DNA from: Planctomycetota bacterium
Lineage (GTDB): Bacteria; Planctomycetota; Phycisphaerae; Phycisphaerales; UBA1924
Length of the DNA stretch: 64,000 nt
Reading direction: 5' to 3'
Assembly (NCBI GenBank): GCA_017303555.1
Contig: JAFLCN010000011.1
Coordinates: 62,001-126,000 of the forward strand
A program made the position numbers and the translations under genes. Positions 1-6,857 of the stretch are shown piece after piece (within the stretch, counting starts at the first letter, position 1; every line of letters begins with the position of its first letter). The notes below the pieces were generated by a model. The model was given only the letters and a program-made list of their open reading frames with translations. It was not told the origin of the DNA and searched no databases.

Positions 1-1532
1 CGATCCGACGCGAGGTATTGGTCCATCACGCCCGCCGCCGCGGGCCCCGCGGCGGACAGAGTTTGCCGGGCCGCTCGGACTCTTTCCCAGCAGGCTTTGG
101 GGTCGGATGGCGGTTCGATAGAGTCCATCCGAAGCGTGAGAGGTCTCCAATCCGCCGGTTCGAAGCCCAGGAACGCCGGGACTGCCGCGGCCCGGGCGTC
201 TTCTTCCTCGTGCGATCCGAAGAGATCCGCGGCCCGGACGAACGTGGCCGAGAAGATGAACTCGCCCACCCGCTCCTTGAAGAATGCGTAAGAGGCTTTC
301 TTGCTCGCATCGGCGAAGTTGGTGAAGAGCGCGGTCGCGGGTTCATCCAGCCGGAAAACACCATTCTCTTCGAGCGCGTTCATGGCGCGGATGCGGACGC
401 CTGTCGCCGGGTGCGTGTCGAACCAGCCGGTGTGCGTGTCCTCGGCGGCGCGCTTGATGTTCGCCTTGGCATCGGGCGAGAGCCGCCGAGCGGTGGAGGC
501 GACCAGCGCCGGAAAATCCTCCGGCAGCGTTCGGTTCTTCCATTGCTCGGCGATCTTGGTGTCCGCGAGCCGCTGCGCCTCGGCCAGCCCCAGCATCTTC
601 GTCCAGGATTCGGTCGCGGCCTTGCTTCCCACAAAGCGTGCCTGGTGCGCATCGGCATCGAATTCCATGCGTCTCCCCATGATGCGGGAAACGCCGAACC
701 CGAAAAAGAACACGGCCTTGAGGACCAGGCGCGCGATCCCGATGCAGATGCTCAGCACCACTCCGATGATGACGATCGAGGGCGTCTCCGACTTCATCAT
801 GCCGGCGATGCCCTCATCGATGCCGCCCCGGTCGTATGCCGCGATCCCCATCCAGCGGCTCATGCGGTTGAGAATCCCCGTCGCCCGCATGCCGGCGCCT
901 TGCGAGAAATGCCCGAATTCGTGCGCGAGGATTCCTGCGAAGGCCGTCGCGTTCAATCCCGCAACCAGCGGCAGGCCGATGTGCAGCGCAAGCCGCCGGC
1001 GGCCGAGAAGCCCGAAGCCCCCTCCGAGCAATTGTGCCGCGGCGTTGACGTTGCAATCGATGAAGATCCGCTCCGGCACGGGCGCGCCCATCGTGTTGCA
1101 GACCGATTCCACGAAGGCGAACAAGCGGGGTTCTTCCCGCGGGAAAACCTCGATCGCGTCGTCGTCGCTGGTGCCGCTGAAAAGAAAGAGCAGGGGGCGC
1201 AGCAGGAACAGGATGAGCACGACGCCGGCGATGCCGGGAAGCAAGTAGGCGAGCAGCAGGAGCAGGATCGCACGCCCTCCGGCGCGGGTGTTCAACATCC
1301 CGGCGTCGTGGGTGAAGTGCCAGTACACGAGCCACCCGATCGCGCCGATCGAGGCGAGATACAACAGTGGCATAAGCGTCATGAACAACGCGGAGGCGAA
1401 GAGCGCGAACTGATACCCCGGCGCACGCCAGACCGGCTTCCACCGCCCGGTAAACGCCTTCGCAAACATCGCGGCCGAACCTTCCATGTGGCCGTCGGCG
1501 GATGCAATATGTGTTGCTTCTTCTGCACGCAT
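1..1532 (-). CDS. Membrane M48-family zinc metallopeptidase (partial, C-terminus beyond left edge)
   Basis: The frame reads through the left edge, so the C-terminus is missing; about 510 residues are visible. Two hydrophobic stretches (about residues 40-65 and 75-105) predict membrane anchoring. The gluzincin motif LAHEFGHFSQ gives zinc ligands His204 and His208 and catalytic Glu205. A MEFDADAH motif supplies the third ligand, Glu290. This arrangement is that of HtpX/Ste24-type M48 peptidases, which act at the membrane on misfolded or lipoprotein substrates; the real substrate here is unknown. Start choice: ATG at 1532, with in-frame ATGs at 1487 and 1469 as alternatives. It is divergent from folD, and a candidate promoter with inverted repeats overlaps its 5' end. 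A long open frame on the other strand is only its shadow. Confidence 0.85.
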   Translation of the reverse strand, partial: MRAEEATHIASADGHMEGSAAMFAKAFTGRWKPVWRAPGYQFALFASALFMTLMPLLYLASIGAIGWLVYWHFTHDAGMLNTRAGGRAILLLLLAYLLPGIAGVVLILFLLRPLLFLFSGTSDDDAIEVFPREEPRLFAFVESVCNTMGAPVPERIFIDCNVNAAAQLLGGGFGLLGRRRLALHIGLPLVAGLNATAFAGILAHEFGHFSQGAGMRATGILNRMSRWMGIAAYDRGGIDEGIAGMMKSETPSIVIIGVVLSICIGIARLVLKAVFFFGFGVSRIMGRRMEFDADAHQARFVGSKAATESWTKMLGLAEAQRLADTKIAEQWKNRTLPEDFPALVASTARRLSPDAKANIKRAAEDTHTGWFDTHPATGVRIRAMNALEENGVFRLDEPATALFTNFADASKKASYAFFKERVGEFIFSATFVRAADLFGSHEEEDARAAAVPAFLGFEPADWRPLTLRMDSIEPPSDPKACWERVRAARQTLSAAGPAAAGVMDQYLASD

Positions 1533-1565
1533 TGTGATGTCCCCGATTCGAGCATCACATATTGC
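1504..1565. repeat. Nested inverted repeats between the M48 gene and folD (operator candidate)
   Basis: GCAATATGTG (1504-1513) is repeated exactly in inverted form as CACATATTGC (1556-1565). Inside it, TGTGATG (1533-1539) is inverted as CATCACA (1553-1559). The element is AT-richer than its surroundings and covers the start codon and the candidate -10 of the M48 gene. Confidence 0.5.
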
Positions 1566-1587
1566 CATACTCGATCAAACTTGTAAA
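1559..1587 (-). promoter_or_regulatory. Candidate sigma70-type promoter of the M48 peptidase gene
   Basis: Read on the minus strand: TTTACA, 17-bp spacer, CAATAT. The predicted transcript starts about 20 nt before the ATG at 1532. The -10 lies inside one arm of a perfect 10-bp inverted repeat. Pattern match only. Confidence 0.4.
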
Positions 1588-1621
1588 GCGAGCCGCCTTC
1601 ACCCCGGGTTATCATCCCGCC

Positions 1622-2530
1622 ATGACCGCCCGCAAGGAAGCCAAGCTCATCGATGGCGTCGCGCTCTCTGCCCACGTTCGGGCCGGACTGGCGGCACGCG
1701 TTTCAGCCCTTCGCGAGCGGGGGAAGACCGTTCGCCTCGATGCGGTTCTTGTTGATTCCGGAGATTCCGCGGCACGCGTCTACGCCGACAACCAGGCCAA
1801 GACCTGCGCCGCGCTGGGTATCGAATACAAGTTGCACCTGCTTCCGGCCGGCGCCGCCTACGACGACATCGCCGGACGCGTCCTGTTGCTCAACACCGAA
1901 GACGCGGTCCACGCGATCATGCTGCACATGCCTCTGCCCGAAGGCGTTGACGCCTATCGCGTGCAGCGCCTCATCGCGCCCGAGAAAGACGTCGAAGGTG
2001 TGAACCCTGCCAACATCGGGAATGTGGTCTACGGGCGTTCCAGCCTTGCTCCGTGCACGGCCCTCGCGGTGATCAAAATGGTCGAATCGGTCGTGGCCGA
2101 TCCGCTCGTTCCCGCCGGTACGCAGCTTCCCCTGCTCCGGGGCAAGCGTGCCGTGGTGGTCGGGGCGAGCGATGTCGTCGGCAAGCCCATCGCGGTGCTG
2201 CTGATGCGTCAGGAAGCGACCGTGATCTCCTGCAACAAGCACACCCACAACCTTCCCGAATTGACGCGAACGGCGGATGTGCTCATTGCCGCGGCAGGCG
2301 TCCCGGGTCTGATCCGCGCCGACATGGTCAAGCCCGAGGCGATCGTGGTGGATGTGGGCGTGAACCGCATCAAGGGGGCGGATGGCAAGATGAAGACGGT
2401 GGGGGATGTGGATTTCGAGCCGGTGAGGCACGTTGCGGGCTGGCTCAGCCCGGTTCCGGGCGGGGTCGGGCCGGTGACGGTGGCGATGCTGCTCCACAAC
2501 GTGGTCGTGGCCGCGGAATCGAATTCCTGA
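1622..2530 (+). CDS. folD: FolD-family methylenetetrahydrofolate dehydrogenase (cyclohydrolase residues altered)
   Basis: 302 residues, usual FolD length. Family signatures: the PEKDVEG segment, the Rossmann motif VVVGASDVVGKP, and PGGVGPVTVAMLL near the C-terminus. FolD converts 5,10-methylene-THF to 10-formyl-THF in the cytosol. The catalytic Tyr is present (Tyr54), but the position four residues on, normally the cyclohydrolase Lys, is Gln58. The conserved Gln of the QLPLP segment is His102, and the second Asp of KDVDG is Glu125. The NADP-binding half looks intact, so dehydrogenase activity is plausible while cyclohydrolase activity is doubtful. Start: ATG at 1622 gives the family N-terminus; an in-frame ATG at 1562 would add 20 unrelated residues. 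tatA follows on the same strand after 105 bp. Confidence 0.9.
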   Translation: MTARKEAKLIDGVALSAHVRAGLAARVSALRERGKTVRLDAVLVDSGDSAARVYADNQAKTCAALGIEYKLHLLPAGAAYDDIAGRVLLLNTEDAVHAIMLHMPLPEGVDAYRVQRLIAPEKDVEGVNPANIGNVVYGRSSLAPCTALAVIKMVESVVADPLVPAGTQLPLLRGKRAVVVGASDVVGKPIAVLLMRQEATVISCNKHTHNLPELTRTADVLIAAAGVPGLIRADMVKPEAIVVDVGVNRIKGADGKMKTVGDVDFEPVRHVAGWLSPVPGGVGPVTVAMLLHNVVVAAESNS

Positions 2531-2635
2531 CTTCCCGCCCGCCGGTCCCGCGCTTTCCGCACCGGCGAACGCTTCAAGGAACTATGATTCTCCGGAAGGG
2601 CACGGCCGCCCGACCCCGAAAGCCCGAGGTTCCTC

Positions 2636-2965
2636 ATGACGGCACTTGCATTCATCAACGACTTACTCAGCCCGTGGCACCTTGCGATCATTCTGTTCTT
2701 TGGTCTGCTGATCTTCGGGAAGCGCCTTCCCGAGGTCGGGCGCGGGCTGGGACGGAGCATCGTGGAGTTCAAGAAGGGCCTGAAGGGCATCGAAGACGAG
2801 GCGGACGATCAGGCGAATCGCCCTCGAAATCGCGATCCGTACGTCGAAGGCGGCTATCGCGCTCCGATCGATTCGGGCTCGCAATCCGCACCGAGGGGCG
2901 AACGTCCCCGAGCGGGCGATCCTGTTTCCGCCCCTCGCGAGCGAATGGCCGACGACCCGCAGTAA
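2636..2965 (+). CDS. tatA: Sec-independent protein translocase TatA/TatB-type subunit
   Basis: 109 residues. One N-terminal transmembrane helix (about residues 10-25) is followed by the hinge and amphipathic helix FGKRLPEVGRGLGRSIVEFK, the TatA/MttA signature. An acidic segment and a disordered Arg/Pro-rich tail follow. TatA oligomers form the pore for folded twin-arginine precursors in the inner membrane. No tatC is in view, so this is a solitary tat gene. TatA and TatB cannot be separated safely by eye; the Phe-Gly hinge favours TatA. A tRNA-Met gene follows 85 bp downstream. Confidence 0.85.
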   Translation: MTALAFINDLLSPWHLAIILFFGLLIFGKRLPEVGRGLGRSIVEFKKGLKGIEDEADDQANRPRNRDPYVEGGYRAPIDSGSQSAPRGERPRAGDPVSAPRERMADDPQ

Positions 2966-3050
2966 CCCGCGATTTCGAGCGGAGGTTTGTGGTGCCACTG
3001 GCCCGCGGGGCGTGAATTTGCCGCCTGCCGCGGCTACGATGACGACCTTG

Positions 3051-3125
3051 GCCGAGGTAGCTCAGCTGGTTTAGAGCGCTGGATTCATAACCCGGAGGTC
3101 GGCGGTTCGAGTCCGCCCCTCGGCA
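3051..3125 (+). tRNA. tRNA-Met (CAT)
   Basis: A perfect 7-bp acceptor stem (GCCGAGG with CCTCGGC), D-arm GCTC...GAGC, anticodon CAT at 3086-3088, and T-arm GGCGGTTCGAGTCCGCC are visible. The discriminator base is A3125 and no CCA is encoded. The anticodon stem has one A-C mismatch next to the loop. The GC pairs at the acceptor end favour the elongator, but initiator versus elongator was not resolved. A weak -10 (TACGAT, 3035-3040) lies just upstream. Confidence 0.93.
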
Positions 3126-3351
3126 TTTCCGGATTCTGATTCGGGTTCGTGCCCGGGCCGAAAGCCCGGTGAAGGTGGGGCTTTCGCCTCATCCCCCGGA
3201 AACTTCCAAATTCTCCATATTGCCAGATCGCGGAGCGGCACGCGCGGCAGGTCCGCTAAGCGGGTCTTTATTTCATCCGTTTTTTGCCGCTCGGCGGAGT
3301 CGATCAAATCCGTGGCCTCGGGTGTCGATGCTCAACACCAGGGAGGCACTC
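3126..3351. other. Spacer between tRNA-Met and the Hpt gene, with hairpins
   Basis: No gene seen. A CCGGGC-CGAAA-GCCCGG hairpin lies near 3147-3165. CCGC-TAA-GCGG (3253-3263) is followed by a T-rich stretch and could end the tRNA transcript. GAGCGGCA (3233-3240) is inverted as TGCCGCTC (3285-3292). Confidence 0.4.
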
Positions 3352-3681
3352 ATGGGCACAGGGAATCACACAGAACCGCTCCGAAGCCGCTTTGCGGGCG
3401 ACGCCGAGATGGTCGAATTGGTACACGAGTTCGTTCAGGAGCTTCCGCAGCGCGTGCAGGCCCTGCAGGGGCTGATGCGGGCATCGCACTTCGATGAGCT
3501 CCGCCGGGCTGCCCACCAATTGAAGGGTGCCGCCGGGGGTTACGGCTTCCCGAGCATCAGTGAATCGGCGTCGCACGTCGAAAAGCTGCTGCACGCTGGG
3601 GTGGGGCAGGCCGAGATTTCCGATCTGCAGAGCCGCGTGGACGAACTTGCGAAGCTCTGCGGACGCGCTGTCGCGGCGTAG
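3352..3681 (+). CDS. Hpt (histidine phosphotransfer) domain protein
   Basis: 109 residues, a single stand-alone Hpt domain. The motif AAHQLKGAAGGYGF contains the phospho-accepting His55 followed by the canonical LKG. The helical pattern before it (ELVHEFVQELPQRVQAL) matches the four-helix bundle. Such proteins relay phosphate between a hybrid kinase and a response regulator in the cytoplasm. The start at 3352 has an excellent AGGGAGG five bases upstream; an in-frame ATG at 3328 is less likely. A REC-GGDEF protein follows 117 bp downstream on the same strand and is the obvious candidate partner. No kinase is nearby. Confidence 0.88.
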   Translation: MGTGNHTEPLRSRFAGDAEMVELVHEFVQELPQRVQALQGLMRASHFDELRRAAHQLKGAAGGYGFPSISESASHVEKLLHAGVGQAEISDLQSRVDELAKLCGRAVAA

Positions 3682-3798
3682 CACACCTTCCGCAATTTCC
3701 CTGAACGCTCGGCTCAAAACAGTCGAGAAAGTGGTCGCGGTGATCGTGTCCTTGGGCGGGATCAGCGCGAAACGCAAGCCAAGCCTCTCGGGGGATTG

Positions 3799-4764
3799 AT
3801 GACCACCGGCTCGGAAACACCTTCTTCGACGCGTCCACGCGTGCTCGTCATCGACGACTCGCCGGACGTGCACCGGCTTCTCAAAGCCCGGCTGAAACAG
3901 GAAGAGATCGAGATTATTTCGAGCGAGAGCGGCGAAGCCGGTATTGTCGAGCTCAAGGCCCATCGCCCCGACCTTGTGCTGCTCGATCTCGACATGCCGA
4001 CGATGGACGGCTTCGAGGTGCTGCGGGCGATCAAGGACAACGCCGAGACCGTCCACATTCCCGTCATTGTTCTCTCGGGCCTGAACAGCGCCGAAGACAA
4101 GGTTTCGGCCTTCGACCTGGGCGCGCACGACTACATCATCAAGCCGTTTGAATTGACAGAGCTGCGTGTGCGGATCCGCGCGGCGCTCCGACTGAACTTC
4201 CTGCTCAAGATGCTCGCGCAGCGGGCGCAGATCGACGGTCTGACCGGTTTGTGGAACCGCGCATACTTCGATCGGCGCGTGCAGGACGAGGTCGCCCGCG
4301 TGCAGCGTCACGACGGGGCGCTCTCGATCGCGTTCTTCGACGCGGATCATTTCAAGTCGATCAATGACACGTTCGGGCATCCGGCCGGAGATGCGGTCCT
4401 GCAGGGTCTCGGGCAGATCATCCAGCGCGATTCGCGTCAATCCGACATCGCGTGCCGCTACGGGGGCGAGGAGTTCGTCCTCATCATGCCGGCCACGGGT
4501 CCTGCGGATGCGCTGGCGTTCTGCGATCGCCTGCGGCTGCAGATCGAAGCGGTCGTCTGGCCCCGCCACCCCGAACGCAGGGTCACCGTCTCGATCGGCG
4601 TTGCCGGGGCCACGACTCCGATCGGAGTTACGGCCGCCGCGTGGGTCGAAGCTGCCGACAAGGCGCTCTACACGGCCAAGAAGTCCGGGCGTAATCGGGT
4701 GGTGCTCACCGACCTACTGGCGGGGCATGCCGCGCCGGCCGAGCCGCTCCGCAAGGCGGGCTGA
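3799..4764 (+). CDS. Response regulator with GGDEF domain (diguanylate cyclase)
   Basis: 321 residues: REC domain (about 14-130) with acidic pocket IDD at 18-20 and phospho-acceptor Asp63 (LLDLDMP), a conserved KPF motif, a linker, then a GGDEF domain (about 150-310). The active-site motif is GGEEF at 222-226, and an RxxD inhibitory site (RQSD, 213-216) sits five residues before it. This predicts an active, product-inhibited cyclic-di-GMP synthase controlled by phosphorylation, as in PleD/WspR types. The ATG at 3799 follows GGGGG by four bases; an overlapping TTG at 3796 is possible. It lies downstream of the Hpt gene and may be its target. Confidence 0.92.
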   Translation: MTTGSETPSSTRPRVLVIDDSPDVHRLLKARLKQEEIEIISSESGEAGIVELKAHRPDLVLLDLDMPTMDGFEVLRAIKDNAETVHIPVIVLSGLNSAEDKVSAFDLGAHDYIIKPFELTELRVRIRAALRLNFLLKMLAQRAQIDGLTGLWNRAYFDRRVQDEVARVQRHDGALSIAFFDADHFKSINDTFGHPAGDAVLQGLGQIIQRDSRQSDIACRYGGEEFVLIMPATGPADALAFCDRLRLQIEAVVWPRHPERRVTVSIGVAGATTPIGVTAAAWVEAADKALYTAKKSGRNRVVLTDLLAGHAAPAEPLRKAG

Positions 4765-4775
4765 GTGTTGATTCG

Positions 4776-5417
4776 CTAGTTCAGCGGGAACATGAGCCCG
4801 ACGAAACCCATCACACCGTCGCGGGACGGATTGTTCGAATCGCCGTTGATGCGTGCGTTCGATACGTGATACCAGCGCACTCCGGCTTGGAGTCGGGGGC
4901 CGCCGGGGGTGATCTCGTAGGTAAACCCGCCGCCCGCGCGGGGCATGAAATCGAAGCTCGTGCCACCGGTCGGCACCTCGCCGCTGGCGCCGAGAAGTCC
5001 GACGCCGGCTTCGAGAAAGAGCGACCATGTGCGTTTGTTGACAAAGTGCCAGCGGAAGGCGAGGGTGCCGCTGCCGCCCCATTGATCCGGCCCGGGCTGA
5101 TTGAAATACCAGAGGCCCGCTTCGAGCGAGAATTCCAGGTCGTTGATCAGGAAGTAGTTCCACGCGAGATAGCCGTTGGAATCCGTCGCGCTCCCGTCGT
5201 CGCCCGATGAATACGCCACGCCCGCGCCGACCGTGATGAGCGAGTTTCCGGCCGTGCCAAACGGCATCGGGCCGGTCTTCACCGGTTCGTCGGGCTCGAG
5301 CGCCCGAACGGTCGCCGTGGTCAGGTTGAAGGGTACGGGCGCGCCGTCGAGGGTGTAGCTTTGAGCGTGAGCAGCGCCGGCGATGGCGCACATCGAAAGA
5401 ATGGCAAGGGTCCGCAT
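4776..5417 (-). CDS. PagL-like acyloxyacyl hydrolase / lipid A 3-O-deacylase (outer membrane)
   Basis: 213 residues with a signal peptide ending ...GAAHAQ after about 19 residues. Alternating hydrophobic strands suggest an eight-stranded outer-membrane barrel. Near the C-terminus GVRWYHVSNARI carries the His-x-Ser-Asn pattern of PagL catalytic residues, and the protein ends in an aromatic-hydrophobic beta-signal (GLMFPLN). PagL removes a 3-O-acyl chain from lipid A. The start at 5417 was chosen for the signal peptide; the frame extends 22 codons upstream without sense. It converges on the cyclase gene and diverges from the small coiled-coil gene. LPS genes elsewhere in the window fit this call. 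Confidence 0.75.
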   Translation of the reverse strand: MRTLAILSMCAIAGAAHAQSYTLDGAPVPFNLTTATVRALEPDEPVKTGPMPFGTAGNSLITVGAGVAYSSGDDGSATDSNGYLAWNYFLINDLEFSLEAGLWYFNQPGPDQWGGSGTLAFRWHFVNKRTWSLFLEAGVGLLGASGEVPTGGTSFDFMPRAGGGFTYEITPGGPRLQAGVRWYHVSNARINGDSNNPSRDGVMGFVGLMFPLN

Positions 5418-5469
5418 AGTGGCGAAGCGTACCAACGCCGGGCCCGCCCCGTCACCCAAGAATCTCAGA

Positions 5470-5706
5470 ATGAAAGAGCCCAACGGCGAAAGCCCCGCGC
5501 ACGAGCAGATTCAAAGGCTTCAGGAGTCGATCGCGTTCCTGGAACGCCGGCTGGACGAGTATGCGTCGGTGACGGACGATCTTGCGGCTCAATTCGGCCG
5601 GGCGCTCAAGCGGATCGGCGCGCTCGAGTCCGGTGCAACGAGCCTTCGATCGCGGGTGGACGAACTCGCGCAGGGCGATCAATCCGGTCCGGGCCAGCCC
5701 GCCTGA
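5470..5706 (+). CDS. Small SlyX-like coiled-coil protein
   Basis: 78 residues, hydrophilic, with heptad-like leucines over about residues 12-65 (the RLQESIAFLERRLDE region), typical of SlyX-family or similar coiled coils. No catalytic motif is seen. The SlyX role is unknown even in enterobacteria, so no function is claimed. The start at 5470 follows CTCAGA. The last 28 bp overlap the 3' end of the M29 aminopeptidase gene on the other strand. Confidence 0.6.
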   Translation: MKEPNGESPAHEQIQRLQESIAFLERRLDEYASVTDDLAAQFGRALKRIGALESGATSLRSRVDELAQGDQSGPGQPA

Positions 5707-6818
5707 ATGAACCGGCCGTCGCGGTGAAAAATCTGGCCGTCGGCCTCGATGGTCCCGCCGGTTCGCAGGTCGCACACCATGTCCCAGTGCAGCCCGCTTT
5801 CGTTGGAGCTGCCGCTCTCGGGGTACCCGGCGCCGACCGCGGCGTGGAACGTGCCGCCGATCTTCTCATCGAAGAGGGTGTTCCTGGAGAACTCGCGGAT
5901 GGAGTAGTTGGTGCCGATCGCAATCTCGCCCATGACCCGCGCGCCGGCATCCTGATCGAGCATCTTGATCAGGTAGTCCTCGCCCTTCCTGGCGCTCGCG
6001 TTGACGACCTTCCCGCCCTTGAATTCGAGGCGAACGCCTTCGACTTCCTTGCCGTAATAGACGGCCGGGAATGTGTAGTTCACATGCCCATCGGCCCCCT
6101 GGGGCCCGGCAAAGACTTCGCCGTCGGGGAAGTTCTCGTGCCCGTCGCAGTTGATCCAGGTCGATTGTCCAACCTCGACGCGAAGGTCGGTGCCGTCGTG
6201 GATGCCGGATGAAGCAGGCACGCGGAAGTGAACCTGTTTCTTGCCCTGAAGGTAATCACGCACTCGCTGCTGGCGCTGGCTGATCTGTGCCCAGGCTCCC
6301 GCGGGGTCGGGCAAATGAAGAAGCCCGGCGCGGAAGACAAAGTCCTCGTACTGCAGGAGCCCCATCTCCGCGTCCTGCGCGAAAGCGTCGGTGGGAAAGA
6401 GCGTGCCCACCCAGCGGACTTCCTTGGTGGCGGCGCGCTCCAGGTACCGCTTCATGTACGGCTTCCTCGCCGCCTGCTTGGCTGCGAGACGTTCGGAGGG
6501 ATAACGCGAGAGCGACTTGGTGTTGGTTTCCGCCCAGAATGCGATCTCGACGTCGATGGCTTCGACGCGCTGCATGTCCAACGGGCTCAGGAATCGGATC
6601 TGCTCGTCGCTGCCGTGTTCGAGCATCAGCTCGGCGACGCGTTCGCACTGGGGCACATAGAACGGGTTGCCCCCGGCACGCAGCACCTCGATGAACGCCG
6701 CCTCGATCGCGGGCCACGCGACCGGATCGCCCCGAATCGCGACGAGGTCGCCCTTCTTCACGCGCGTCGAGTAATTGACAAGCACGTCCGCAAGCTTGGT
6801 CAGTCGTGGATCACCCAT
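5679..6818 (-). CDS. M29-family aminopeptidase (AmpS/AmpT-like)
   Basis: 379 residues, close to the ~400 of M29 enzymes. These cytosolic dinuclear-metal exopeptidases remove N-terminal residues. All ligand motifs known for the family can be placed: Glu in FPDGEVFAGP, Glu in GEIAIGTN, His in GGTFHAAVGAGYPE, and the His/Asp pair in LHWDMVCDLR. The start ATG at 6818 opens the family N-terminus (LTKLADVLVNYS). It lies 39 bp downstream of gpmI on the same strand. Its end overlaps the convergent coiled-coil gene by 28 bp. Confidence 0.92.
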   Translation of the reverse strand: MGDPRLTKLADVLVNYSTRVKKGDLVAIRGDPVAWPAIEAAFIEVLRAGGNPFYVPQCERVAELMLEHGSDEQIRFLSPLDMQRVEAIDVEIAFWAETNTKSLSRYPSERLAAKQAARKPYMKRYLERAATKEVRWVGTLFPTDAFAQDAEMGLLQYEDFVFRAGLLHLPDPAGAWAQISQRQQRVRDYLQGKKQVHFRVPASSGIHDGTDLRVEVGQSTWINCDGHENFPDGEVFAGPQGADGHVNYTFPAVYYGKEVEGVRLEFKGGKVVNASARKGEDYLIKMLDQDAGARVMGEIAIGTNYSIREFSRNTLFDEKIGGTFHAAVGAGYPESGSSNESGLHWDMVCDLRTGGTIEADGQIFHRDGRFIQAGWPGPD

Positions 6819-6857
6819 GACACAAGCGTACCGCCCGATCCGCCCCCGGTGGCGTTT

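Noticed and set aside
18-1586. 522-codon open frame on the plus strand opposite the M48 gene
   Set aside because: It is the antisense of a gene with clear HExxH and third-ligand motifs; its product is Arg/Gly/Pro-rich noise typical of GC-rich shadows.
3071-3307. 78-codon frame on the minus strand across the tRNA
   Set aside because: Its end is the antisense of the tRNA-Met gene (the well-known TRTADLRVMNPAL artefact).
3130-3350. Possible cyclic-di-GMP riboswitch ahead of the Hpt/GGDEF genes
   Set aside because: Only generic hairpins are present; conserved GEMM core sequences are not found.
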